DNA of 64,000 nt from Lachnospiraceae bacterium (GCA_017619615.1 JAFZRY010000027.1:1-64000); one strand, 5' to 3'. Shown: positions 32,392 through 40,042, numbered from the stretch's first letter. Notes: a model not told the origin generated them from the sequence alone. Made by a program: numbers and translations.

Positions 32392-33513
32392 ATGCTGAAC
32401 TATGTGATCAAACGGATCCTGCGGCGCCCCTGGCTCTCCCTGGCCGGGCTCGTGATCGCGGCGGTGTTCTGCACGCTGCTGTGCTATCTGGTGAATTACC
32501 GGAACGGCCTGGAGGCCCGCCTGCAGGAGGTGCAGGAGAGCTACGAAGTCCTTTGCGTGGTGACCGACAGCCGCGGCGTCCGCTCGGATAAACTGAATCT
32601 GAGCCCGCGCTTCGTTCAGTTCGTGCGGGATAAGGAAGACGGCCTGGGAAATTACGTCAAGACGATCCGCATGACGATGGAATTCAAAGTACGCTCCTCC
32701 CTGGGGAGCGGTACGCTGTTCGGCGTGACGGATGAGAAGGCGCTGGACCGCCTGGACCCGTCCATGGGCGGCAGCTGCGATTACACCGTGCCGGAGTTTT
32801 TCAATACGCGGGAGAACATCTGCCTCGTGTCCGAGGACGTGTACGAGTCGGTCGCGGGCGAGACGCTTCCGGTCAAGGTGACGGTCCCGGGCATCGGCGG
32901 GGTCGAGGAGGTCTATGAGGCCGAATACAAGGTCGTGGGCCGCTATCGCGGAACCGGCGCGGACCTGGTAGTGCCGTTCGATACCGCCTCCCGCCTGTCC
33001 AGCTCCGCCGGTGACGCCCGCACGGACAGCCTTTCCTTCGTCCTCGCGGACAATTCCAAGGCAGATGAGATGATGGAGAAGGCGATGGAAGTCTTCACGA
33101 CGGTCGATCCCGCTTCCTACTCCAGCCGACCGGCCCTGACCGTGCAGGACCGCCAGTACAAAGCCACGCTGGCGGAACTGGAGCAGAACATCGCCCGCAC
33201 CAACTATCTGCTGCCCGTGAGCGCGCTGCTCAGCTTGGCCGCCGGCTTTATGATAGGATTTGTCTCCGTGCGAGGCGAAACCCGCACTTATGCGCTGATG
33301 CGCACGCTGGGCGTCAGCGGCCCGAAACTTGTGCTGCAAGTGCTGGGCGAGCAGGTCCTCCTCCCGGCGATTGGTATCTTCCTGGTGGGCCTGCTGATGA
33401 AGCAGCCTGCCGCCGCGCTGATTTACTTCGCCTGCCACCTCGTCGGCTGCACGCTGGCGGTCCTGCGGCCTGCGCTGGCGGCGCCGACGAAACTGCTGCG
33501 GGTCCAGGAATAA
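32392..33513 (+). CDS. ABC transporter permease, FtsX type (second of pair 2)
   Basis: 373 residues. N-terminal helix (PWLSLAGLVIAAVFCTLLCY), outer domain, then C-terminal helices beginning LLPVSALLSLAAGFMIGFVS and ending LIYFACHLVGCTLAVLRPAL. Paralogue of the permease at 28581, with the same C-terminal LAAPTKLLRVQE. Last gene of the exporter cluster, followed five bases later by a 27-bp palindromic repeat and then a strong bidirectional terminator. Confidence 0.87.
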   Translation: MLNYVIKRILRRPWLSLAGLVIAAVFCTLLCYLVNYRNGLEARLQEVQESYEVLCVVTDSRGVRSDKLNLSPRFVQFVRDKEDGLGNYVKTIRMTMEFKVRSSLGSGTLFGVTDEKALDRLDPSMGGSCDYTVPEFFNTRENICLVSEDVYESVAGETLPVKVTVPGIGGVEEVYEAEYKVVGRYRGTGADLVVPFDTASRLSSSAGDARTDSLSFVLADNSKADEMMEKAMEVFTTVDPASYSSRPALTVQDRQYKATLAELEQNIARTNYLLPVSALLSLAAGFMIGFVSVRGETRTYALMRTLGVSGPKLVLQVLGEQVLLPAIGIFLVGLLMKQPAAALIYFACHLVGCTLAVLRPALAAPTKLLRVQE

Positions 33514-33517
33514 AAAC

Positions 33518-33544
33518 CGTAGGGGCCGATGTTTCATCGGCCCG
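33518..33544 (+). repeat. 27-bp palindromic repeat, copy 1
   Basis: Reads CGTAGGGGCCGATG, TTT, CATCGGCCCG: a 9-bp hairpin with an asymmetric CGTAG lead. Forms the left end of a composite element whose right end (33601-33627) is an inverted copy. Confidence 0.8.
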
Positions 33545-33553
33545 ATATAACAG

Positions 33554-33590
33554 AAAAACTGACAAAGGGACGGTTCCTTTGTCAGTTTTT
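33554..33590. terminator. Bidirectional terminator, 15-bp perfect stem
   Basis: AAAAACTGACAAAGG (33554-33568) pairs exactly with 33576-33590, loop GACGGTT, with A and T runs at either end. It separates the rightward exporter cluster from leftward surE and also carries the family-B core GGGACGGTTC. Confidence 0.9.
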
Positions 33591-33600
33591 TATCATGGGA

Positions 33601-33627
33601 CGGGCCGTTGAAACAACGGCCCCTACG
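33601..33627 (-). repeat. 27-bp palindromic repeat, copy 2 (inverted)
   Basis: The minus strand reads CGTAGGGGCCGTTG, TTT, CAACGGCCCG. Compared with copy 1, one stem pair is changed on both sides (A-T to T-A), which keeps the hairpin. It abuts the surE stop codon. Confidence 0.8.
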
Positions 33628-34350
33628 TTATTGTACTACATTCAGCATTTTCCGGAACGCCTCCCGGTCCGTGCGGTCGACGGAGAGGGGCGTGACGGAG
33701 ATGCAGCCGTTGAAGACGGCGTCGTAGTCGATCTGCGGGTCGAAGGACCCGTCGTAGACGGAGAAGCCGCGGGCTTTGATGGTGCGGTCTTCCTGCTCGT
33801 CGTAGGTGTCGCGGAAGTAGGTGCCGCCCTGGCGGGTGATGAGAATGCCGCCGCCTTCGGGCGGGATGTTGACGTTGAGGAGGGGGCAGATGTCCAGCAG
33901 GCTGTGCTGCTCGATGAAGGCCCAGATCCGGTCCAGATGGCGGCCGGCGGCTTCACAGCTGTCCGGCCAGGTCGAAAAGGCGACGGCGCGCCAGCCGGCG
34001 TAAGCCGCTTCGGAGATGGCGGCGCAGGTGCCGGAGTAGGCGATGTCGGAGCCCATGTTGTAGCCGCGGTTGATGCCGGCCAGCACCAGGTCGTACTGCC
34101 CGCGCAGGTAGCGCTCCGCCACGCGCACGCAGTCCGCCGGCGTGGAATCCACGCTGACCGCCTTCACCCCGGGCAGCCAGTCCACGGACTCGACCCGGAA
34201 CGCGGTCTGGATGTTGATGCTGTGGCTCTTCGCGCTCTGCTGCGTCCGCGGCGCCACGACCGTCACATCCCCCAGTTTCCGGGCCCAGCCCGCCAGCACG
34301 CGGATGCCGGCGGCTTCGATCCCGTCGTCGTTAACCACCAGAATATTCAT
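33628..34350 (-). CDS. surE: 5'/3'-nucleotidase SurE
   Basis: 240 residues. Metal-dependent nucleoside monophosphate phosphatase. The N-terminal metal motif MNILVVNDDGIEAAGI, the Ser in QQSAKSHSI, DSTPADCV and the conserved block INRGYNMGSDIAYSGTCAAI are all present. Its start overlaps the stop of nrnA (ATGA, 34347-34350), so it is translated after nrnA. The grouping of two nucleotide-processing hydrolases with the CCA-adding enzyme suggests an RNA turnover operon. Confidence 0.96.
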   Translation of the reverse strand: MNILVVNDDGIEAAGIRVLAGWARKLGDVTVVAPRTQQSAKSHSINIQTAFRVESVDWLPGVKAVSVDSTPADCVRVAERYLRGQYDLVLAGINRGYNMGSDIAYSGTCAAISEAAYAGWRAVAFSTWPDSCEAAGRHLDRIWAFIEQHSLLDICPLLNVNIPPEGGGILITRQGGTYFRDTYDEQEDRTIKARGFSVYDGSFDPQIDYDAVFNGCISVTPLSVDRTDREAFRKMLNVVQ

Positions 34351-35327
34351 AGCCAGCCCCTGTTTTCAGCCTTGAAAGCGGCCAGCCCGGCGTCCGCTTC
34401 CGCGATGAGCTGTTCCGCTTCCTCCCAGGAATACACCGTGGCGCCGCTCGCCCGGTCATGCCCGCCGCCCCGCCAGCGCGACGCCAGCGGCCGCACCTCC
34501 GTGAAGCGCGAGCGCAGCCGCACGCGGATGACGCCGTCCGGGTTTTCGATGAACGCCAGCCAGATCAGCGCGCCCTTGATGGAATCCATCAGATCCACCG
34601 TATTCGACGCGGCCTCGCGGTCCAGCCCGAACAGTTTCTGCATTTCCTGCGTCACGAACAGGTACGCGACGCCGTGCTCCGTCATCTGCAGGTGCTCGTA
34701 AACGTAGGCTTTGTACTTGAAATAACCGTAATCCTCCAGATACAGGTGCGCGAACAGCGTTTCCGTGTCGATCCCCTGCTCCAGCAGCACGGCGGCCAGC
34801 CGCAGCGTGTCGCCGCTTGTGGAAGGCCAGCGGAAACGGTTGGAATCCGTGATGATCCCGGTGTACAGAGCGCGCGCGGCGTCCGGGGTCAGAACCAGTT
34901 CGTCCCGGTGGAAGACGTAGAATTCGGTGATCATCTCGCAGACGGAAGAACGGTGCGGCTCGACCCAGCGGATATCGCCCCAGGGCTCCTCCGGGATATG
35001 GTGGTCGATGACGATGATCTCCCGGGCCAGGCCGATCTTCGGGTTGGCCACGCGGTCCTGCGTCCCGGAATCCACGACGATGGCCAGCGCGTCCGCATAG
35101 AAATCATCCGCCGGCGCGGGGTCTTCCGGCCCCAGAAAGGCCAGGAAGTCCGAACTGTCCTCGTTTACCACGCGGACGTCCTTATGCGGCCAGGTGCTGC
35201 GGATCAGGGCCGCCAGGCCGAGCGTGGCGCCCACGGCGTCGCCGTCCGGCCGGACGTGGCGGGAGAGGACGATCTTATCGTAAGCCCTGATGGTGCTCAG
35301 GATCTGCTGTTTCACGGTTTCGTTCAT
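34347..35327 (-). CDS. nrnA: DHH-family phosphoesterase (nanoRNase/pAp phosphatase type)
   Basis: 326 residues. Degrades short oligoribonucleotides and/or 3'-phosphoadenosine 5'-phosphate. Motif I is SRHVRPDGDAVG, motif II IVVDSGTQDR, motif III VIDHHIPE, and the DHHA1 domain ends with SRWRGGGHDRASGATV. The start ATG at 35327 follows GTAAGGAGCACTC. The first 95 residues align without gaps to the C-terminal extension of the neighbouring cca product (see that entry). Confidence 0.93.
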   Translation of the reverse strand: MNETVKQQILSTIRAYDKIVLSRHVRPDGDAVGATLGLAALIRSTWPHKDVRVVNEDSSDFLAFLGPEDPAPADDFYADALAIVVDSGTQDRVANPKIGLAREIIVIDHHIPEEPWGDIRWVEPHRSSVCEMITEFYVFHRDELVLTPDAARALYTGIITDSNRFRWPSTSGDTLRLAAVLLEQGIDTETLFAHLYLEDYGYFKYKAYVYEHLQMTEHGVAYLFVTQEMQKLFGLDREAASNTVDLMDSIKGALIWLAFIENPDGVIRVRLRSRFTEVRPLASRWRGGGHDRASGATVYSWEEAEQLIAEADAGLAAFKAENRGWL

Positions 35328-35372
35328 GAGTGCTCCTTACGGGTCTTGCTTAGTATAAAACGGCGTTTATGT

Positions 35373-37124
35373 TTACGGCGTTTCTTCTTTCCAGCCGCAG
35401 AACGCGGCAAATTCTTTGATCTGCGTCAGGCCGCTGAAACGCGCCGTGGCTGCCGCCGTCCGCCAGCGCGGGTCGGAAGAAGCCTCCGGCCTGCTGCCCG
35501 CGAACAGGCACAGGGCCTGCGGGAAGAGGGCGTCCGCCAGTGTGACGGCCGGGGACGGGGTGAACGCCCGGAACCGCTCCGCCGGCATGCCCGGGGCGTA
35601 GACGGATTTCTCCGGGGTGTGGGTCCGCAGCAGGCGGCGCAGCCGTTCGTGCGCGCGGAACGCGTCCTCGTCCGGCTCCGCGCTGTACGGGAGGATGATC
35701 ACGTCGGAGGCGCGGATCAGGTCCAGCGTCCGCTGATACGCGGCGAGGGACTGCGCGGGGATGGCGCCGAGCGCGGGATCCGCCGGCGCGGCGGGGCCGT
35801 ACGTCTGCAGCAGGTATTCCTTCGTGTTGTGCGACGGTTCGTGCTGCACGTCGTCCAGCATGCGTTTCAGGACTTCGCCCATCGCCGGGCCGGGCTTTGC
35901 GCCGGCGGCGATCAGGTCGGCTCCTTTGACGGCCAGTTCCCCGACTGTGACCGGGTCGCCAGCCCGCAGGATCCGGCGGTATGCCGCCTCCGTTTTTTCG
36001 TACTGCGGCATGAATTTGTCGCGGGAGACAGGCGATTTTCCCTGCACGTCCGCGAGCGAGAAGGCCAGATAGTCCGGGAACAGGTCCCGGCCGATCCGCC
36101 CCAGCAGGCGCCGCACGTTCGGCAGCGTCGGAGGGATGCGGACGTCGTGGACGCGGATCAGGCGCAGCACATAGTCCGCGGTTTTATTGTCGTAGCGGAA
36201 TTCCTTCAGGAATTGCTCCGCGTAGACGGCGCTCAGGACCTGATGGCCCTTGAAGTGATCCCCGCCGGCCGTATCCAGCGTCCGGGCCGGGACTTTGCCG
36301 GTGTCGTGCAGCAGCGCGCAGAGGCGCAGCGGGAGTTCCGGCGGCGCGGCTTTCATGACTTTCAGCGTGTGATGAGCCACGTCGTACAGGTGGAATTTCG
36401 AAAACTGGGGCGTAGCCATCATTTCGTCAAAGCGGGGCATGATCACGGCGGTGATGCCGCACTCCGCGAGTTTTTCAAAATAGTCCGGATGGTCGGAGAG
36501 CAGCAGCTTGTTGATCTCGTCCCGGATGCGCTCCCGGCTGACCATGTCCAGGCGGGGCGATAAGGGACGGATGGCTTCGAAAGTCTGCTCCTCAATATCG
36601 AAGCCCAGCTGGGCGGAGAAGCGCACGGCGCGCAGCATGCGCAGGGCGTCTTCCGTGAAACGCTCCGCGGGATCGCCCACCGCGCGGATCAGGCGGCGCT
36701 CCAGGTCGTCCAGGCCGCCGAACAGATCCACGACACCGGTCTCCGGTGCGTAGGCCATCGCGTTGATGGTGAAATCCCGGCGCGCGAGGTCCTCGGCCAG
36801 GGAGGAGACGAAGCGCACGGAATCCGGATGGCGGCCGTCGCTGTACGCGCCGTCCGTGCGGTAGGTGGTGACCTCGTAGGCCTCTTTCCCCTGCATGACC
36901 GTCACGGTGCCGTGCTGCAGCCCGGTATCCACGGTCCGCCGGAACAGGCGCTTGACCTCTTCCGGGCGTGCGGACGTGGTGATGTCCCAGTCTCCCGGCG
37001 TGCGGCCGATCAGGGAATCGCGGACGCAGCCTCCGACGACGAAGGCCTCAAATCCGGCTTCCCGCAGGGTATTCAGGATGGCGGCCGCCCGCGGCGGCAG
37101 GGTGATCGGCTGAGTGGGCTGCAT
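35373..37124 (-). CDS. cca: CCA tRNA nucleotidyltransferase with HD domain and a C-terminal DHH remnant
   Basis: 583 residues; the usual length is 400-450. Residues 1-140 are the class II nucleotidyltransferase head (FVVGGCVRDSLIGRTPGDWD, RRDFTINAMAY), then the RNA-binding neck (DALRMLRAVRFSAQLGF), then an HD domain (HHTLKVM, LLHDTGKVP) to about 450. Residues about 467-544 align without gaps to residues about 10-86 of the adjacent NrnA (IRASDVIILPYSAEPDEDA against IRAYDKIVLSRHVRPDGDA), about 26 identities in 77. The DHH metal residues are mostly lost (His to Ser; VVDS to FAGS). Neither tRNA in this window encodes its CCA tail, so the enzyme is essential here. Confidence 0.93.
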   Translation of the reverse strand: MQPTQPITLPPRAAAILNTLREAGFEAFVVGGCVRDSLIGRTPGDWDITTSARPEEVKRLFRRTVDTGLQHGTVTVMQGKEAYEVTTYRTDGAYSDGRHPDSVRFVSSLAEDLARRDFTINAMAYAPETGVVDLFGGLDDLERRLIRAVGDPAERFTEDALRMLRAVRFSAQLGFDIEEQTFEAIRPLSPRLDMVSRERIRDEINKLLLSDHPDYFEKLAECGITAVIMPRFDEMMATPQFSKFHLYDVAHHTLKVMKAAPPELPLRLCALLHDTGKVPARTLDTAGGDHFKGHQVLSAVYAEQFLKEFRYDNKTADYVLRLIRVHDVRIPPTLPNVRRLLGRIGRDLFPDYLAFSLADVQGKSPVSRDKFMPQYEKTEAAYRRILRAGDPVTVGELAVKGADLIAAGAKPGPAMGEVLKRMLDDVQHEPSHNTKEYLLQTYGPAAPADPALGAIPAQSLAAYQRTLDLIRASDVIILPYSAEPDEDAFRAHERLRRLLRTHTPEKSVYAPGMPAERFRAFTPSPAVTLADALFPQALCLFAGSRPEASSDPRWRTAAATARFSGLTQIKEFAAFCGWKEETP

Positions 37125-37212
37125 GGTAAAATCTCCTTATGGAGGCAGTATAACATATTTTTTCAAAAAGTGCTTGCATTTTCTGAAGACTGTGGTAGAA
37201 TAGCAAACGTTC

Positions 37213-37285
37213 GGGGCATTAGCGCAGCTGGGAGCGCGCCACACTGGCAGTGTGGAGGTCAGGGGTTCAAGTCCCCTATGCTCCA
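37213..37285 (+). tRNA. tRNA-Ala (GGC anticodon)
   Basis: 73 nt. Acceptor stem GGGGCAT/ATGCTCC with the G3-U70 pair that marks alanine, D arm GCGC/GCGC, anticodon stem CCACA/TGTGG with loop CTGGCAG (anticodon GGC), T arm AGGGG-TTCAAGT-CCCCT and discriminator A. CCA is not encoded. Confidence 0.97.
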
Positions 37286-37329
37286 TGAAAAGGGGCGGTT
37301 CGTATCGTAAGATGGAACGCCCCTTTTCA
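37286..37329 (+). terminator. Terminator after tRNA-Ala
   Basis: A perfect 12-bp stem TGAAAAGGGGCG (37286-37297) with 37318-37329, extended by TTC/GAA inside. The T run is inside the 3' arm (CCCCTTTTCA). Confidence 0.8.
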
Positions 37330-37482
37330 ATGAAATTCGCTCCTGGCAGAGCGAGTGAAAGGCTGCTACGCAGCATGAAATGGGCATTGCCCATGAAATG
37401 CCGACGCATGGATAAGAGCGAATTTCATTTCATATCGAGCGAAGCGAGATATTTCATTCTTCATCATTCATCATTCATCCCA
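37330..37482. repeat. Cluster of short palindromes separated by ATGAAAT-like words
   Basis: Includes GCTC/GAGC, GCTGC-TAC-GCAGC, GGGCATTGCCC and ATCGAGCGAAGCGAGAT, joined by repeated TGAAAT/ATTTCA words, with TTCGCTC near the start and GAGCGAA near the end forming an outer pair. It then passes into CATTCTTCATCATTCATCATTCATCC. No coding frame. It directly precedes the four-helix-bundle gene and may be part of the same unit. Confidence 0.5.
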
Positions 37483-37496
37483 ATTAAAGGAGCATT

Positions 37497-37854
37497 ATGA
37501 AGGAAAACAAACTGCGGGAGATGTCCCTGGAGTTTTCTGTTGGAATAATCCAATTATGCGAATCCGTTAAAGGCCATGCGTCTCTGGTCAATCAGCTGGA
37601 GCGGTCGGGCACGTCTGTCGCGGCCAATATCCATGAGGCAAATCATGCTCACAGCAGGGCGGATTTTATTGCGAAACTTCAGATAGCCCTTTCAGATAGC
37701 CCTGAAAGAATGCTTTGAAACGGAATACTGGCTGGAGTTGTTCCAATTGACGCAGATCGGAAACCCGGACAGAGAAAAAGAATTACTTCATCAGTGCGGG
37801 ACTATCCGCCGTCTCTTCATCGCCTCCCTGAACACCGCCAAGGGCCGCAAATAA
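37497..37854 (+). pseudogene. Four-helix-bundle protein (23S rRNA intervening-sequence protein type), frameshifted
   Basis: The frame starts at ATG 37497 after AAAGGAG and reads MSLEFSVGIIQLCESVKG and RSGTSVAANIHEANHA, the signature of the small four-helix-bundle family related to IVS-encoded proteins and Avd. A perfect 13-bp tandem duplication (37678-37703) shifts the frame. Removing one copy restores IALKECFETEYWLELFQL and an open frame to the stop at 37852-37854, giving 114 residues, a normal length. The lesion is very recent because both repeat copies are identical. It could be reversible by slippage. Confidence 0.9.
37678..37703 (+). repeat. Perfect 13-bp tandem duplication causing a frameshift
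   Basis: TTCAGATAGCCCT occurs twice without any spacer (37678-37690 and 37691-37703) inside the four-helix-bundle gene. Confidence 0.95.
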
Positions 37855-37889
37855 ATCTACACCCCCTTTCTTTCTGCATAAAATTACGC

Positions 37890-37918
37890 TTGCCATACTC
37901 GCCGCTTTGCTTTATAAT
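37890..37918 (+). promoter_or_regulatory. Promoter of the aminotransferase gene
   Basis: TTGCCA (37890-37895), 17 bp, TATAAT (37913-37918), about 60 bp before ATG 37980. Confidence 0.7.
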
Positions 37919-37979
37919 GTCAGAAAATGTTTTTCCTGTTTTTATTAATCAAACTGTAAACGTACGGGGAGGTACCTGC

Positions 37980-39188
37980 ATGATCGCCTGTTCTGACAGA
38001 CTTGAATACGTCCATTCGGACATCCGCGGCCCTTTATATCAGGAGGCTCTCCGCATGGAAGCGGAGGGGACGCCCGTTTTAAAACTCAATACCGGGAATC
38101 CGGCGCGGTTCGGGTTCAAATTGCCGGTGTCGGTAAGGCGCGCGCTGACGCAGCATATCGATGAGGCGGTGCCGTACTGCGACGTAAGGGGCATGCAGGC
38201 GGCGCGGGACGTGATCTGCACGTACCATATCGGGAAGGGGCTCAAGGGGGTCCGGCCGGACGACATTTTCATCGGCAACGGCGTCAGCGAGATGGCGTCC
38301 ATGCTGATGGAGGCGCTGATCGGGACGGGCGATGAGATCCTGCTGCCGTCGCCGTGCTATTCGCTGTGGAGCAACAATACGTACCTGTGCGGCGGCGTAC
38401 CGGTGTTTTACCGCTGCAATCCGGCGTATCACTGGAATCCGGACCTGGCGGATATGGAGCGGAAGATCACGCCGAAGACCAAGGCCGTCCTGGTGATCAA
38501 TCCCAACAACCCGACCGGCGCGCTGTACAGCCGGGAGACGCTGCTGGGGATCGCGGAGCTGGCGCGGCGCCATCATCTGGTGATCCTGGCGGACGAGATC
38601 TACGACCGGCTGGTCATGGACGATCTGGAACACGAATCGCTGGCGGCGCTGGCGCCGGATCTGCCCTGCGTCACGTTCAACGGACTGTCCAAGAGCCATA
38701 TCATCTGCGGGTTCCGCTGCGGGTGGATGATCTTCAGCGGGCCGCAGGAGGAACTGAAGGAGGTCCGGGACGGAGTCATGAAGCTGGCGGCGATGCGGCT
38801 GTGCGGCAATGCCCTGACCCAGCTGGTCATCCCGGCGGCCCTCGCGGACAGCGCGTCCACGCAGGCGATGCTGGTGCCCGGCGGGCGGCTGTACGAACAG
38901 CGCGGCGCCACCTGCCGCGGTCTGGACCAGATCGACGGAGCGTCCTATGAAAAGAATGACGCGGCCTTCTACCTGTTCCCGGCGCTGGATCAGGAACGCT
39001 TCCGTTTCGAGAACGCAGGCGATTTCTGCATGCGCTTCCTGCACGAATGTCACGTGCTGGTGATCCCCGGCCCGGGATTTGACTGGCACGAGGACCTGCG
39101 CTTCCGCATCGTGATGCTGCCGGAGCCGGCGGCGCTCGCGGAGGCCATGGCGAAAATGGGCGAGTTCGTGCAGCGGTACAGAAGGTAA
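37980..39188 (+). CDS. Class I/II PLP-dependent aminotransferase (AlaA-like)
   Basis: 402 residues from ATG 37980, after GGGGAGGTACCTGC; the frame is open upstream across the promoter and the pseudogene, so the long form is rejected. Family blocks: LNTGNPARFGFKLPVSV, IFIGNGVSEMASMLMEALI, VLVINPNNPTGALYS, ILADEIYDRLVMD, the PLP-lysine segment FNGLSKSHIICGFRCGW and, near the end, a substrate-carboxylate Arg in LRFRIVMLPEP. It resembles the AlaA group of alanine/glutamate transaminases, so it could connect pyruvate with the glutamate fermented by the left-hand operon. Single gene with its own promoter. Confidence 0.9.
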   Translation: MIACSDRLEYVHSDIRGPLYQEALRMEAEGTPVLKLNTGNPARFGFKLPVSVRRALTQHIDEAVPYCDVRGMQAARDVICTYHIGKGLKGVRPDDIFIGNGVSEMASMLMEALIGTGDEILLPSPCYSLWSNNTYLCGGVPVFYRCNPAYHWNPDLADMERKITPKTKAVLVINPNNPTGALYSRETLLGIAELARRHHLVILADEIYDRLVMDDLEHESLAALAPDLPCVTFNGLSKSHIICGFRCGWMIFSGPQEELKEVRDGVMKLAAMRLCGNALTQLVIPAALADSASTQAMLVPGGRLYEQRGATCRGLDQIDGASYEKNDAAFYLFPALDQERFRFENAGDFCMRFLHECHVLVIPGPGFDWHEDLRFRIVMLPEPAALAEAMAKMGEFVQRYRR

Positions 39189-39205
39189 GTTTTTTCGGAA
39201 AATTA

Positions 39206-39234
39206 TAGACAATTCTGCGGCAATATCGTACAAT
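39206..39234 (+). promoter_or_regulatory. Promoter of the 194-residue unknown gene
   Basis: TAGACA (39206-39211), 17 bp, TACAAT (39229-39234), followed by AAAGGAGG and ATG 39256. This might also be the promoter nearest to the reverse-transcriptase region. Confidence 0.6.
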
Positions 39235-39255
39235 CACGGAAAAGGAGGTGCTACT

Positions 39256-39840
39256 ATGGGCCTTTTATCGAAATTTTTAAAGAAAGTGGCGAATGAAACG
39301 GCGGAGGATCTGTCCTCCAAGGAAGCTAAGAAGATCGGCAGCTTCTTCTCGGAGAAAATCTCCGAGATCGTGGATCAGGGCAAGAAGGCGGATCAGGAAC
39401 TGGCCGCGCATCAGCAGAGCGCGTCGTCCTCCGTCTCGGAAGCTGTGCATGAAGCGGTGAATGAAGCGGCGGAAGAAGGCGAAGTGACGATCCCCGGCAA
39501 TTCCTGGGGTCCTACGATGCCGCTGGAAGAGTGCCAGTTCAACTTCCCCGGACCGTACACCGCGTACTTTGAGAAGATCCTCGGCGAAGAATTCTCCGCG
39601 TTCCGCCTGAACAAGGAAATGATCCCCAGCGGCCGCGGCGCCGTCTACACGCTGCTGGACGGGGAAAAGAGAGCGCTGGTGCTGGAAGTTCTGAACAGCA
39701 GCTCCGTGCGCAACAAACTGCGCAAGACCTGCCGGATGAGCGGCACGCCTTACGTGCGCCTGTATCACGATCACGACGGCTGGTGGAACACCCGCGCCTA
39801 CGTCGTGGAACGCTGCAGGAAGGCGATGGCGGGCGAATAA
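39256..39840 (+). CDS. Unknown protein with a conserved C-terminal domain
   Basis: 194 residues, predicted soluble. Residues 1-75 are helical and charged, with an Ala/Ser/Glu-rich middle (VHEAVNEAAEEGEV). Residues about 85-194 form a compact domain (FPGPYTAYFEKILGEEFSAF, VYTLLDGEKRALVLEVLNSS, TPYVRLYHDHDGWWNTRAYV). The pattern of a hydrophobic strand with Glu followed by a basic helix recalls small endonuclease-like folds, but no catalytic set can be assigned. I do not recognise a named family. Very strong ribosome site (AAAGGAGG). Followed by a terminator and then the candidate RNA and reverse transcriptase. Confidence 0.75.
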   Translation: MGLLSKFLKKVANETAEDLSSKEAKKIGSFFSEKISEIVDQGKKADQELAAHQQSASSSVSEAVHEAVNEAAEEGEVTIPGNSWGPTMPLEECQFNFPGPYTAYFEKILGEEFSAFRLNKEMIPSGRGAVYTLLDGEKRALVLEVLNSSSVRNKLRKTCRMSGTPYVRLYHDHDGWWNTRAYVVERCRKAMAGE

Positions 39841-39870
39841 TCCGCCCGTCCCGATCCCTTTATCAAAAAC

Positions 39871-39906
39871 GGAGACAGGGGAAGCCCCGCTTCCCCGCTC
39901 CTTTTT
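39871..39906 (+). terminator. Terminator before the reverse-transcriptase region
   Basis: Stem GGGGAAG (39878-39884) with CTTCCCC (39890-39896), extended outside by GGAG/CTCC, followed by TTTTT (39902-39906). Confidence 0.85.
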
Positions 39907-40042
39907 GGCGGAAAGAGAACGCCTGGCGCCTGGGGCGGACCCGGCCCGGACCATCCTTACGGCTTCTCAGGCAGCCGGTCCCGGTACGGTCCCGTACATC
40001 CAAGAATTTTCTTGGATTTAATGATTTCTCTTTCCGCTTTTT
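39907..40042 (+). ncRNA. Candidate structured RNA upstream of the reverse transcriptase
   Basis: GCGGAAAGAGAA (39908-39919) is the exact complement of TTCTCTTTCCGC (40026-40037), with a further G-U pair outside. This 12-13 bp stem closes about 106 nt that contain GTACGGTCCCGTAC (39984-39997), an ATCCAAGAA/TTCTTGGAT palindrome (39999-40018) and several GC-rich pairings. TTTTT follows the right arm. The region has no coding frame, sits between a terminator and the reverse-transcriptase start (15 nt later), and has the inverted-repeat closure seen in RNA partners of bacterial reverse transcriptases. Inferred from sequence only; no known RNA family recognised. Confidence 0.5.

Noticed and set aside
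34458-36563. 701-residue plus-strand frame over nrnA and cca
   Set aside because: Antisense shadow with Arg/Gly/Val/Asp bias. It spans two conserved minus-strand genes and their gap.
37330-37482. CRISPR array
   Set aside because: The repeated words are short, unevenly spaced palindromes without constant repeats or spacers, and no cas gene is present in the window.
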